A stretch of 64,000 nt of DNA from CBDCWQ01 sp965223435 (GCA_965223435.1 CBDCWQ010000022.1:1285315-1349314); one strand, 5' to 3'. Shown: positions 17,578 to 27,861, numbered from the stretch's first letter. Program-made: numbers and translations. The notes: a model not told the origin generated them from the sequence alone.

Positions 17578-18285
17578 ATGATGACGAACACCCTAAAAAC
17601 CCTTAGCACAAGCACGCTGGCTCTGTTCTTGAGCGTACCGATGAGCGCGGTGGCCGCGGACCACGCCGATTCGCCGGCTGTGAGCCAAGACCCGAGTGCG
17701 GATATCACCGACGTCCTCGCGTGGATGTCCCCCGACGCCCAAAAACTTAACCTCGTATTGAACGTACCCTCATCCGGTGCGAACGCCCGGTTCTCGGATG
17801 CAGTACAATATGCATTTCATATCGAACGCTCCAAGAGCTACGGCGAACCGGGCACGGACACCCTCGTGGTGTGCACCTTCAGCGCAGACCAAAATGTGCA
17901 ATGCTGGGCCGGAGACGACGAGTATGTCACCGGCGATGCACATTCGACTGCTGGGATTGAAAGCGAAAGCCAAAATCTGAAGGTGTTCACCGGGCGCCGA
18001 AACGATCCCTTTTACTTCAATTTCGAAGGATTCACCGCCACCATCGATGCGGTAAAAAACGCGGCCGCAGCGCTCAACTTTGATGCCGATGGTTGTCCCG
18101 CGTTGGATGAAACAACGTCCAATACGTTGGTTGGTCAACTTGCACAAACCGCGGGCGGGACCCCCGGCGTTGATTCGTTTGCCGGGGGCGAAGTGCTGTC
18201 CATTGTCGTGCAACTCGACAAAACCATCCTTCGTGGCGCGGGCAAACTTGTGGCCGTCTGGGGCAGCACCCATCGCACACTTTAA
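17578..18285 (+). CDS. DUF4331 family exported protein
   Basis: The protein has 235 residues. ATG 17578 is preceded by AAGGAGAAGGC, a good ribosome-binding site. An N-terminal signal peptide (TLALFLSVPMSAVA-A) is followed directly by DHADSPAVSQDPSADITDVLAWMSP, the D-H-x-D-S-P start typical of DUF4331 proteins. The remainder is beta-rich with a D-A-V-K motif region and ends in GKLVAVWGSTHRTL. It is shorter than many DUF4331 proteins; the following gene contains a sequence that looks like their C-terminal part, so the module may be split in two. The biochemical role of DUF4331 is not known to me. Location: periplasm or outer surface. It is first in an operon divergent from an ECF sigma/anti-sigma pair. 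Confidence 0.85.
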   Translation: MMTNTLKTLSTSTLALFLSVPMSAVAADHADSPAVSQDPSADITDVLAWMSPDAQKLNLVLNVPSSGANARFSDAVQYAFHIERSKSYGEPGTDTLVVCTFSADQNVQCWAGDDEYVTGDAHSTAGIESESQNLKVFTGRRNDPFYFNFEGFTATIDAVKNAAAALNFDADGCPALDETTSNTLVGQLAQTAGGTPGVDSFAGGEVLSIVVQLDKTILRGAGKLVAVWGSTHRTL

Positions 18286-18317
18286 CCACAACCCATTCAA
18301 ACAAGCAGGAGAACAAA

Positions 18318-18911
18318 ATGAAACCCAACATGATCACCGTAATAGCGTTGACTTTACCCATCGTTGCCGCTTGCGGCGAAACCCAAATGGAGAACATGAG
18401 GCCCGAACGGCCGGAACTCGGTACCCAAATCGACCGACAAGGCCGAGCCGCCATCACCACAGCGCTTGTATCGGTGCTGGTCAACGACATCGACAAGGGA
18501 ACGGACCGTGACGCGTACAACGCCGCAGGTCCAGCCGACTGGCAAGCATATACCCAGAACATAGAAGCGAATCTTGCCGTGTATGATGCCTTGGACACGG
18601 TTTGTGGCAACCAACTGCTCGCCGATGCGAATCCCGATGATCGGTACAGCATCCTTGCCGGCGCACTTGCCGACGATCGCCTGTACGTCAACACAGACTC
18701 AGGACGGTGCGGCCAATACATGTCGGTAGAACTCGACGCCACGGGCGTCTTGGCCAATGACGACTGTGGCGGCCGAACACCGAGCTATGATGTGGTCGAT
18801 GTCACCTACTCGGCGTTGGCCATCGGTGCCGTCGCGGGCGTTACGGACGGCGTGCCCGCAGATGACGGCTCAACTTCGTCCTCGGTGTTCCCCTTCTTGT
18901 CGGCACCTTAA
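18318..18911 (+). CDS. Exported lipoprotein, DUF4331-associated
   Basis: The product has 197 residues; ATG 18318 is preceded by AGGAG. The signal peptide ends in a lipobox V-A-A-C (Cys19). The mature part has IDRQGRAAITTALVSVL and YNAAGPADW near its start, which resembles the R-x-G-R-P-x-x-N-T region found in larger DUF4331 proteins, so it may be a detached part of that family. It contains three further Cys (VCGNQ, RCGQY, DCGGR), which could make disulfides in the periplasm. It lies 32 bases after the DUF4331 gene and 29 bases before the TPR lipoprotein. Function is not known. Confidence 0.75.
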   Translation: MKPNMITVIALTLPIVAACGETQMENMRPERPELGTQIDRQGRAAITTALVSVLVNDIDKGTDRDAYNAAGPADWQAYTQNIEANLAVYDALDTVCGNQLLADANPDDRYSILAGALADDRLYVNTDSGRCGQYMSVELDATGVLANDDCGGRTPSYDVVDVTYSALAIGAVAGVTDGVPADDGSTSSSVFPFLSAP

Positions 18912-18940
18912 GAACCAAAAATGTGAAAAGGAGAAGTACA

Positions 18941-20026
18941 ATGAACCACGAGACCAGACTATCTTGGACTGTCTTACTGTCAATGTTATGCGCTTGCGGC
19001 CCGGCCGCCAAGGATGTGAGCCTCATGGATGAACTGCCCAGCGTTGAGATCCAGACAACCCACAGCGAGATTGCCTTGGCAAACCTACAAAGCGAAATCG
19101 AGGCGCTTGAAGCCATGCGTCGCCGCGGTAACCCGACGGCATCCGGACGGTCACGTCTCGTGGACTTGTACAGCCTTCGTGTCAGATATCTGGGAAAATA
19201 CTCAGATTTTTCTTCGATGCTTGATTTGGCCGACGAAGCAGTCGCCGCTGAACCGACCTCGCCTTCGGCCTACCTTTTGAGAGCGCAAGTCAAAGTTCAG
19301 TTGCACCGCTTCGATAAGGCACTCGAGGACCTCAATGAGGCGGAAGAACACGGCGCGGACCCTAGAGCCGTCGACGGACGCCGCTACGTCATCCGGGTGG
19401 CCACGGGCGCCAAAACACCACCTTTAGTGGATGCAGCCACATTCGAGCAACGCTTCGCCGGTGCCCTTGCTTTGGAGGCCAACGATGATTTTGTGGGTGC
19501 CGACACACTCTTCGTCGATGCCCTGACCCACTACCGCGACGTTTCCCCGTTTGTGGTTGCATCCGTGGCGTTTGCACGAGGTGTGATGTGGTCTGAGCGG
19601 GCCGACCGACCTGATTGGGGCGCGATACTGTACGAAGAAGCACTCTCAAAGCTACCGCAATATGTCACCGCAAATATTCACCTCGCCGAGATTGAGTGGA
19701 ACAACGGTGACATCGATGCCGCGATCCAACGCCTGGAACCCCTGCGGAGCCAAACCGAAGACCCGGAGCTGTTCGGTTTGCTCGGTGAACTGTACGCCGA
19801 CCGAGATGACGTCGACCGGGCAACGGCAATGATTGACCGTGCCCGGCGAGCCTACGATGCGCTCCTCACGCAGTACCCATTGGCCTTCGCCGACCACGGC
19901 GCGGAATTCTTTATGGGACCCGGCAACGACCCGTCGCGAGCGCTTGAGCTCGCAAAACTCAATGTCGCAAACCGGCCATCAAATCGTGCGCATGAACTGT
20001 TGTCAACAGCGATGGCTCAGTTCTAG
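18941..20026 (+). CDS. TPR-repeat lipoprotein
   Basis: The product has 361 residues. ATG 18941 is chosen because AAGGAG lies about seven bases upstream; the GTG at 18923 is weaker. The signal sequence ends in L-C-A-C-G with a lipobox Cys at position 19. The mature protein is helical and has several degenerate tetratricopeptide repeats (SAYLLRAQVKVQLHRFDKAL, VTANIHLAEIEWNNGDIDAA, LFGLLGELYADRDDVDRAT). TPR proteins act as scaffolds; here it may present or stabilise the two upstream exported proteins in the envelope. It is third in the operon opposite the ECF sigma gene and may be under its control (inference). Confidence 0.85.
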   Translation: MNHETRLSWTVLLSMLCACGPAAKDVSLMDELPSVEIQTTHSEIALANLQSEIEALEAMRRRGNPTASGRSRLVDLYSLRVRYLGKYSDFSSMLDLADEAVAAEPTSPSAYLLRAQVKVQLHRFDKALEDLNEAEEHGADPRAVDGRRYVIRVATGAKTPPLVDAATFEQRFAGALALEANDDFVGADTLFVDALTHYRDVSPFVVASVAFARGVMWSERADRPDWGAILYEEALSKLPQYVTANIHLAEIEWNNGDIDAAIQRLEPLRSQTEDPELFGLLGELYADRDDVDRATAMIDRARRAYDALLTQYPLAFADHGAEFFMGPGNDPSRALELAKLNVANRPSNRAHELLSTAMAQF

Positions 20027-20385
20027 AGCATATCTTGGCAACCTCCAGCGACCTGGACGCCCTTCCTTGCTTGTAGACCTCTTGGTCGCCCTCGATCCCA
20101 AGACCACCCGTGGGAACTGAAGTTTCCAACCGGATGAGTCGTCTTGCGTCTCATAGCCGCGAGCCGCGGCGCACACAAACATAGCTTTGATATCCCTGAT
20201 CCAACACTTGCCTTCTTCAACTCCAGCGATCGTTCATTGTTGTCAGACGAAGGCTAAGCGAAAAGCGACTCTCATCGACTTCGTTTGTTCGAATACGTTG
20301 TCTCGCTGTCTACTGCACTCCACAACATCTGTCTTTTTTTGACTACACCAGCAGTTTTCAACGGAGACATGCGCTTGGGTCCCGA
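20027..20385. other. Gene-free gap at the left edge of the low-GC island
   Basis: This gap of about 360 bases lies between the TPR lipoprotein and the RHS gene. Short frames exist on both strands but none has a family signature or good start context. GGAG at 20362 precedes an ATG at 20369, but that frame closes after about 32 codons. Base composition starts to shift toward AT here. No tRNA, repeat or attachment site was recognised. Confidence 0.4.
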
Positions 20386-23300
20386 GTGGCCTCGATGTTG
20401 CTCCGACGTTTTGTCATGGATTATAGGAAGCGTTCGAGGTCGAAAGGAAATTCGACGCCATTAGGAAACAACTTATGCTCGGGAGCAACTCGATCGATTT
20501 CACTGGTTACTCTCAGTATGCTGACTGGCGTGATCGGTTGCGGCGTCGGTCAGAAGACCACGGACATAGACGACACCGCCCTGCCGACCGCCGGTACATG
20601 GACGTCGTGGATCAGCAGAGACACACCGGGACTGAAGGGAGACTTCGAACAGCGGTATCACTACGAGGATGAAAATCGAATACCTTGTGAACAACCGACG
20701 CAAATTCAGTGTCGCTCCAAGAAAAACAAACGACCCTCGTCGGCCACCGGGCAAACGTTCTTTGAAGACTATACCTGTACGGTCGACAAAGGACTTGTGT
20801 GCATAAACAGTCCTACCCAAGAATGTCATGACTACGAAACGAGGTACTTCTGCCCGAAGAACCCGCAGCCAGAACCGGAACCGGAAGAGCCTGATGACCC
20901 TCCAAAGAAAACCGCGGTAGGGGCTTTGCCAGGGAGCACGTCGGTGGACCAAGCGGGCCGGGCGAGCTACCAGATCCCGTTAAGGGCGCCTCCGGGTAGT
21001 GGGGGCATGACGCCGAAGCTAAGTATTGCGTACCAAAGCAGCGGAACCAACGGAATCATGGGAAAAGGCTGGCACCTGGTTGGCCCCTCGGTCATCAGCA
21101 GAACACCTGCAACCAAAGAGTATGATGGCTTCTTAGATCCCGTCGATTTTGATGGAAACGATCAGCTTGAGCTCGATGGCCAAAGACTTATCAAGGTCGG
21201 AGAGCGAAAATCGGGCTCGAAGGTCACGCACGTTATCTACCGCACTGCGATTGAGAGTCGATATCGAGTCATCGGCAAGATCGGCGCTTCAGGTCAACCC
21301 TATAGATTTGTGGTGGATGGACCGGATCGCTCTGTTCGCCACTATGGAACCGACGAGCACGGACGAGTTTTCGACAAAGATGGTTCTTTCGCGTGGTTCA
21401 TGCAAAAATCTCAAGACTTCTCCGGCAACTATACGGAGTATGATTTTTCGGATGGTCTCCTCCGCGAGATTCGGTACACCGGAAACGACAAAGCCAACCT
21501 GAAACCCTACGCGACCGTCGAATTGAAATATGAGGCGAGGCCAGACGTACAGTTGCTTTATGCGGGAGGCACGTCCATTCGACGGCTTGACCGGAGACTC
21601 AAAAAAGTCATTTTCTGGGTCGAAGATGGCGGTTCTAAACGGCATGTTCGCGAGTACAGGTTCGGATATGAGACCAGCAAACTTACCGGACTAAGTAATC
21701 TGGTCTCCGTACAAGAAGTCGCCGGCCTTAATCCAAACGAAGAATCGATGGCCCTTCCTCCAACCCGTTTTGTTTGGAGGAACGGAAGTGCGCTTGCTCT
21801 TCGATTCCCGAAACAACCCGCAGTTGCAGCTCCCAATGAGGCCTCGCTGGACGTTCTTGCTCGAGGCGACTTTGATGGAGACGCGAAGATCGACTTCATT
21901 ATGGGACAAGCAACAAAAAAGGGGCGTATCAGTAAGTCTGCAAAGAAATTACACATCTACCTGTCCTCGCGTGATTTCGTTCGCGAAGATGCAGGCTTGG
22001 TTCTTACGACCAAGGTGTACTCCGGCTACGAACGACAAGTCATATCAAGCAACGATTTCGACGGAGATGGCCTGACGGACTTGCTGATAGGCCTTGTCGA
22101 CAGTGACGGGAAGTGGCGGACCAATCCAGCCCCCAAGATGTATTTTTCGAACGGTGATGGTTCCTTCTCAGCGTTGGCTATCGAGAAGTCCGCCTGCCAC
22201 GATGTTCTCCGTGGTGTAGGGGACTTCAATGGAGATGGATTCGCTGATCTCCTAATGCAAGATTGTATTCTCTTCGCGAATCCCGGCTCGACCCGGAGCG
22301 CTCGAAAACTCATTACCAAGAAACACTCTCTTCTCGGATCAAGGGTCAAGGACGTATGGAAAGTGTACGTGGGTGAACTCAATGGTGATGGAAGGGCCGA
22401 TATTATCGCGGAGACAAGCGCCACCCAGTACTGCAATGCGAGAAAGACGACCTTCATAACTTACCTCAACGTAGGAGAACAAGACGGTGAGACATGGGGC
22501 TTTGATAAAAAAGAGGAATATGTCGGAGGAAACGGATGGAGGATCGTAGGTTTTGCCGATTTTAACGGCGATGGTTTGAGCGATATGCTTCGGGGTTTGT
22601 CATCGGACACCACAAATTGGTGCAAGCCCACGGCAAAGTTCTCCCAACTCTATCTACGGCCGTCGAGGGGCAACGGGTTCATGGCGGATTGGCGTTCGAC
22701 CTTACGAATTTTTGACGCTGCTCGGCGAGTATATGGCAGTGCCGATTACGACGGTGACGGTCGAGCTGACTTTCGCTTTTCGAATACGCTCTATCGGTTC
22801 AACGGGAAAGATTTTGTCGGACGATCTATTCCTTCCATTGGAAAAAAGGAAGAGATCAAAGTGATCGGTGACCTGGGGGGTGACGGCGTTCCGGACTATC
22901 TTATTGCCCCAGTTGACGACGATGGTCTCATTGCTGCGCAAACACAAATGCGCCGCTATCACTCCGATACGACCTACATCGACGAGATCACGAAGATCGA
23001 AAATGGATTGGGTCAGGTTACAAAAATCGAATACGACCGTATCACGAACCCAGAAATCTATCGGCCCGGAGACGCTGCGGTCTATCCCAAAAGAGACTTC
23101 CTTGCCCCCTATATTGTGGTTTCCAAGTTGCACGAAGACAATGGTTTGTTCCCCGTGAGCCAAAAAACCGCGTTCAACGTGACGCGCTACGAGTATGAGG
23201 GAGGGATTTATGATGCCAAAACGAGGCGGTTTCTTGGTTTCAAGACCCAGCGTACGATTGACGAGACGCGGGGCATCGCGGTCGATGCGACCTACGCTCT

Positions 23301-26300
23301 TGGGTTTCCATGCAGGGGCCAGCTGAAAAAGAAAACGGTGAGTGTTCACTACGGCACCGACGAGGAGCAAATTGTTCGAGAAGAGACTCAGAAGCTTCGA
23401 TACATTACAATGGGTGACTTGAACCAAGGTGGAGTCCCGGCCGATCCGGTTCCAAGTGTGTGTGGAGATATTAAACCCGAATCTGGGTTAACCTATCTTC
23501 CGTTCGCTGCCTCCGCCACTCAGAAGATGTGGGACGTGGGCGCGACCGCTCCTTGGGAGCAAAGTTCGAAGAACTGGCAAGTCGATTTCCTCGGAAACAG
23601 ACGCCTTGAAGAGGTGGTCCACGCCGATAAGAGCACGGACCAAATCCACCGCGAGTTCGAATATTTCACCAAAGATAACGGGGTATGGATTCCCGGTCGG
23701 CTTACCTTTGAGAAGTCGGTTGCCAAACAAGATGGCAGCGAAATCGAACGGAAGAAAAGGTTTGGCTACGTTCAGGGTTACATGAAGACTGAGACCAGGG
23801 ATGAGGGAACCGAGCACGAACTGATGGTGCACACCGACTACGATGCCTTTGGCAACAAGACCGAAACCAAAGTCGCCGGCCGTCGTGAAGAGTCCCACGT
23901 ATTTGATGCCAAAGGCCGATTTCCCTTGTGCACCAAGAACGCCGCCGGGCATCTGCAGGTTCGTGAATACGACGCGGGTTCTGGTTTAGAAACACGGGTG
24001 GTGGACGCGAACGCGCTTGCGCGAAACAACACGACCGAGTGCCCCACAGACAAAGTCGGTGTTCAATTGAGTTCTACCAAGGTTCAGTACGATGTCTTGG
24101 GCCGAAAGACCAAAGAGTATCTGCCGCACACCGGTGCACAACTGATCACCAAAGAATATGTGATGACACTGAACGAATCGGGAATCACGAAATATCGTCA
24201 GGAAATTCGATCCCTTGGGGCGCCGCTAACGCATATCGATTTCGACCGATTGGATCGCCAAGTCAGGCACGCTACCGCGGCGCAAGATAATACCTTGGGC
24301 AACACAACCACCTGGAACGTCAATGAAGCCAGATACGATGTGCTTGGGCGCAAGAGGGCCGAATCCAATAGCCATCGAGTAAGCAAAAACACTGCCCAGT
24401 CGGAAAAACCGTTGTGGAAGACCATGGAATACGACGCATTCGATCGTGAGACACGCAGCAAGGGTTTTGATGGCGTGATCAGCAGGGTTGTTTACGAAGG
24501 AAGAAAAGAAACGACATTTATCGAAGATGCAGATGGAGTTCAAATCTCGCAAGAAATTCGTCTAAAAGACGCGCGGGGGCGATTGGCCGAGGTCGAAGAC
24601 GATCAGGGCGGACTCCTCGTAGTACGATACGACGTCGCAGGCAGAGTCACCAAGTCTTCCGCAGTGGGCGAGTCCAAAACCGTCGTGACTGAAATGGAGT
24701 ACGATCTTCTCGGGAACCGAACGAGACTCATCGACGCAGACCTTGGAGACTGGAGCTACCAGTACAACAAGAGGGGCCGACTTACATCGCAGACAGACAC
24801 TCTGAATCGGACGACCACCATGGAGCACGATGCCTTGGGTCGTATGACGAAAAGAGTCATGCCCGAAGGCACCGAAGAATGGGTCTATGACCGATTGGAT
24901 GGTCATGTTGCAATCGGCAAGATGCTTATGGAGGTGGGCACCCCGGATGGTAGCTCAAGGCCTACGCGTCGCCACTACTACGACGAGATCGGCCGATTGA
25001 CGAAGTCGGACAATAACATTCGGGGCATGGAAGCCGATGTTACGCATGTATACGACGTGTATAACAACGTGACCGAGCGCAACTACAATGTAGACGGGCA
25101 AAAATGGTACGGTTTGAAGTACTACTACGATAGCAGCGGACATCTAACCAAAATGGTAGGCTCTGATGGGAAATCTTGGTTCACTGACGTTGAATACGAC
25201 GCGCATGGTGAGGCCATTTCATATGTCAATGGCGCAAAGGTATTGTCATCGACGATATTCAATCAGAAGGCGAGACGACCGCTCTGGGTCAAGGCATCGA
25301 AAAACTCAACGGATCTGGTAAAAATCGAAATGAAGTACGACTTGTCGGGGAACATGACCGCCCGAAAAGACTACAACATCAACGCATGGGAAAGGTTCCA
25401 GTACGACTCATTGAACCGCCTGACAAGCAACAGCTGGGCCTTAGGCAAAAGACCGAATTCAACGTGGCAATATGATTCGCTCGGAAACATAACCCACCGA
25501 GACGAAACCTTTTACCGTCCTGACGGCACAGAAGTGACTGAGTCTAAGACGTTTTCTTATCTTGGAAAACAGCCTCACGCGGTGACCAAGGCGGGCGACG
25601 TGTCATTCGCGTACGATGATCATGGCAACATGACCCATAGGGGGCATATGAGGGCATCATGGACGTCGTTCAATATGCCCTACGCGATGTGGACTGAGCA
25701 CTCCGATACCTCTTTGCCGAAATTCGAGTCCGAGTTCGCCTATGATGCGGCGCATCAGCAAGTGTTTCGACGTACAACCGAAGAGTGGACAGGGACAACA
25801 GTGTATGAAGATGCCGAGGACCTGGATACCGCGGGTTGGGATGTTTATGATCCTACCCCTTCCGGCGCATCGATCAAAAACGTTGCAGACCCCGAACGCG
25901 ACGGTCGGGTGATTCAACTCAATGGCTCTGGCGTAAACAACGGCTTTCGTCTCAGACGATCCGATGGGGCGCCGTGGGATACTGAAAATCATTCCCTATT
26001 CAACTGGGACATGAAGTTCTCCGGTGATTTTTCTTTCTTCGTCAGAGTGGAGACCCGTGCCGGGCCCCGATACCTACAGTATGGCCCCCAGAACGAAGAT
26101 TGGTTGAAGGTGAGCGAAAAATACATTCATCACGGCTTGGGTGATGTTTCTCGAAACGGTACATGGCAAGTCGTGACTCGAAACCTTGAAGCAGATCTCC
26201 GCGATGCGGAGCCCGGCAACGAACTTATCAGCATTAGGTCGTTCTTGGTTCGCGGGAATGGTCGAGTTGACAACATCGGTGCACCGTTGTCCGTGACGGA

Positions 26301-27861
26301 GACAGGCCACCGTATTAAGGACAAATACTTCTGGTTCCAAGACTTTGAGAGAACGGATGTCTACGAGGAAACCTGTGTCAACGGCGCCAATTGTAAGAGC
26401 AATTGGAGCAGGGGAGCCTACGTACTGAACATCGCAGGTCCAATGGGGCTCGTGGGAAGCATTGCGCTCAGTGCGCCTGCAACCGGCGAACGTTCGTTTT
26501 ATCTGACCGACCACTTAGGAACGGTCATCGCGAAGACGGATCCGGATGGCACTGTTGAAGAGCGCTATAGCTATGACCCGTGGGGTCGTCGTCGAGGTTT
26601 TGTAAGCGCAACGCCTTACAGCCTCCTTGGTGTTGTGGGTGACTGGACCAAAAACGCTTTCTCGGACCGTGGGTATACGGGCCAAGAAATGATGGATGCT
26701 TTTGGGCTGGTTCACATGAAGGGCAGAATCTATGACCCCAAAATTGGCCGGTTCTTGAGCCCAGATCCATTCGTTCGGAACAAGTCCAACTTGCAAGAAC
26801 ATAATCGATACTCGTACGTGCTGAACAACCCCTTGGTTCACACTGATCCGAGTGGCTTCTTCTTGAAGAAATTCATGCGCAAGGTTGGACGATTCTTTAA
26901 GCGGTATGGCGGAATGATTGCGGGGGCTCTCCTCGGCATGGTGACCGGAGGTTTGGCGCTTGCAGTGGCTCCTCTGGCCTGGAGTGCGGCAACTACGGCG
27001 ACTTTTGTAGGCATGGTTTCTGGATTTACCAGCAGCTTCATGGGCGCTGTGATAGGCGGGCAGGGGCTTTCATCTGCCCTCAAGGCCGGATTACGAGGGG
27101 CTGTCATTTCTGGCGTGATGGCGGGAGTGTCCGCGCAAGTCCTGGGCAAAATTCACGCTGCGAGAACACCCGCAGACAAGATGAAGGCGGAGTTTACGCA
27201 TGTGACAAAAAATGGCGATTGGTTGATCATCAGGCGGGGAGTTCCGACAAGCGAAGTAGAAGGTAAAGGCATCGTCCTCTTCGGAAATGGGCAATCCAAT
27301 GACCTCATCAAAGCAGCCAAGCTTGGAGTTGAGCGAACCCGATCGAATTCATTTTACATGATCCACAACGACACAGTCAGCGGGACGATGGATACGCTTG
27401 AATCCGCACTCGGCAAACTTACGGGCAGGACACCAGTCTCTGAGAGCACCGCAGAGATTCTCTCTCACATTGATCTGACGAACTCTCACCTGCATGTCCA
27501 CAGTCAAGGTGGGATCATCGCCAGAAACGCCTTGGTGATGCAGCAAAAAATGGGACAGAATTTGGCTGGTTTGAAGGTGACCATGGATGGAGCTGCAGTC
27601 AATTGGGCTTCGACGTCCTTGCTCTTCAAGACCTATGGGATAGAAATGCCTGCCAGAGCCTTCACGGGGCACGCTTGGGACATGGTCCCGAATCTACTCG
27701 GATACAATGCATTGTTTCCCGTCCCAAATCCCTACCGCATTTTGGGTTCGGTCCTGCTCGCACCCAATGTGTTTGAGGGTGGAGCAGGAAGCCCCCATAC
27801 CCACGCCGGTGGTGGGGCATATGTCCAGTTTGCGCCACAACTTTATGGGCGCTTCAAGTAG
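20386..27861 (+). CDS. SpvB/VCBS/RHS-repeat lipoprotein with C-terminal hydrolase-like toxin domain
   Basis: The predicted protein is 2,491 residues from GTG 20386; ATG 20395 and ATG 20416 are alternatives. The N-terminus has a hydrophobic segment ending in a lipobox V-I-G-C (Cys52). A Cys-rich and Pro/Glu-rich linker follows. An SpvB-type domain spans about residues 175-240 (ALPGSTSVDQAGRASYQIPL). Seven FG-GAP/VCBS-like repeats follow (GDFDGDAKIDF, NDFDGDGLTDL, GDFNGDGFADL and so on, about 21865-22910), then many YD/RHS repeats. The conserved RHS core ends with GRIYDPKIGRFLSPDP and NNPLVHTDPSG. The last about 330 residues are the variable tip: a hydrophobic Gly/Ala-rich stretch, then a lipase-like H-S-Q-G-G (Ser at 27502-27504), with Asp and His candidates downstream. 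TcdB/RHS proteins form shells that deliver a toxic tip; delivery here is inferred. Confidence 0.9.
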   Translation: MASMLLRRFVMDYRKRSRSKGNSTPLGNNLCSGATRSISLVTLSMLTGVIGCGVGQKTTDIDDTALPTAGTWTSWISRDTPGLKGDFEQRYHYEDENRIPCEQPTQIQCRSKKNKRPSSATGQTFFEDYTCTVDKGLVCINSPTQECHDYETRYFCPKNPQPEPEPEEPDDPPKKTAVGALPGSTSVDQAGRASYQIPLRAPPGSGGMTPKLSIAYQSSGTNGIMGKGWHLVGPSVISRTPATKEYDGFLDPVDFDGNDQLELDGQRLIKVGERKSGSKVTHVIYRTAIESRYRVIGKIGASGQPYRFVVDGPDRSVRHYGTDEHGRVFDKDGSFAWFMQKSQDFSGNYTEYDFSDGLLREIRYTGNDKANLKPYATVELKYEARPDVQLLYAGGTSIRRLDRRLKKVIFWVEDGGSKRHVREYRFGYETSKLTGLSNLVSVQEVAGLNPNEESMALPPTRFVWRNGSALALRFPKQPAVAAPNEASLDVLARGDFDGDAKIDFIMGQATKKGRISKSAKKLHIYLSSRDFVREDAGLVLTTKVYSGYERQVISSNDFDGDGLTDLLIGLVDSDGKWRTNPAPKMYFSNGDGSFSALAIEKSACHDVLRGVGDFNGDGFADLLMQDCILFANPGSTRSARKLITKKHSLLGSRVKDVWKVYVGELNGDGRADIIAETSATQYCNARKTTFITYLNVGEQDGETWGFDKKEEYVGGNGWRIVGFADFNGDGLSDMLRGLSSDTTNWCKPTAKFSQLYLRPSRGNGFMADWRSTLRIFDAARRVYGSADYDGDGRADFRFSNTLYRFNGKDFVGRSIPSIGKKEEIKVIGDLGGDGVPDYLIAPVDDDGLIAAQTQMRRYHSDTTYIDEITKIENGLGQVTKIEYDRITNPEIYRPGDAAVYPKRDFLAPYIVVSKLHEDNGLFPVSQKTAFNVTRYEYEGGIYDAKTRRFLGFKTQRTIDETRGIAVDATYALGFPCRGQLKKKTVSVHYGTDEEQIVREETQKLRYITMGDLNQGGVPADPVPSVCGDIKPESGLTYLPFAASATQKMWDVGATAPWEQSSKNWQVDFLGNRRLEEVVHADKSTDQIHREFEYFTKDNGVWIPGRLTFEKSVAKQDGSEIERKKRFGYVQGYMKTETRDEGTEHELMVHTDYDAFGNKTETKVAGRREESHVFDAKGRFPLCTKNAAGHLQVREYDAGSGLETRVVDANALARNNTTECPTDKVGVQLSSTKVQYDVLGRKTKEYLPHTGAQLITKEYVMTLNESGITKYRQEIRSLGAPLTHIDFDRLDRQVRHATAAQDNTLGNTTTWNVNEARYDVLGRKRAESNSHRVSKNTAQSEKPLWKTMEYDAFDRETRSKGFDGVISRVVYEGRKETTFIEDADGVQISQEIRLKDARGRLAEVEDDQGGLLVVRYDVAGRVTKSSAVGESKTVVTEMEYDLLGNRTRLIDADLGDWSYQYNKRGRLTSQTDTLNRTTTMEHDALGRMTKRVMPEGTEEWVYDRLDGHVAIGKMLMEVGTPDGSSRPTRRHYYDEIGRLTKSDNNIRGMEADVTHVYDVYNNVTERNYNVDGQKWYGLKYYYDSSGHLTKMVGSDGKSWFTDVEYDAHGEAISYVNGAKVLSSTIFNQKARRPLWVKASKNSTDLVKIEMKYDLSGNMTARKDYNINAWERFQYDSLNRLTSNSWALGKRPNSTWQYDSLGNITHRDETFYRPDGTEVTESKTFSYLGKQPHAVTKAGDVSFAYDDHGNMTHRGHMRASWTSFNMPYAMWTEHSDTSLPKFESEFAYDAAHQQVFRRTTEEWTGTTVYEDAEDLDTAGWDVYDPTPSGASIKNVADPERDGRVIQLNGSGVNNGFRLRRSDGAPWDTENHSLFNWDMKFSGDFSFFVRVETRAGPRYLQYGPQNEDWLKVSEKYIHHGLGDVSRNGTWQVVTRNLEADLRDAEPGNELISIRSFLVRGNGRVDNIGAPLSVTETGHRIKDKYFWFQDFERTDVYEETCVNGANCKSNWSRGAYVLNIAGPMGLVGSIALSAPATGERSFYLTDHLGTVIAKTDPDGTVEERYSYDPWGRRRGFVSATPYSLLGVVGDWTKNAFSDRGYTGQEMMDAFGLVHMKGRIYDPKIGRFLSPDPFVRNKSNLQEHNRYSYVLNNPLVHTDPSGFFLKKFMRKVGRFFKRYGGMIAGALLGMVTGGLALAVAPLAWSAATTATFVGMVSGFTSSFMGAVIGGQGLSSALKAGLRGAVISGVMAGVSAQVLGKIHAARTPADKMKAEFTHVTKNGDWLIIRRGVPTSEVEGKGIVLFGNGQSNDLIKAAKLGVERTRSNSFYMIHNDTVSGTMDTLESALGKLTGRTPVSESTAEILSHIDLTNSHLHVHSQGGIIARNALVMQQKMGQNLAGLKVTMDGAAVNWASTSLLFKTYGIEMPARAFTGHAWDMVPNLLGYNALFPVPNPYRILGSVLLAPNVFEGGAGSPHTHAGGGAYVQFAPQLYGRFK

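Noticed and set aside
20369..20467. Short frame beginning at an ATG after GGAG, before the RHS gene
   Set aside because: It is about 32 codons long and in a different frame from the RHS lipoprotein; composition shows no leader-peptide pattern.
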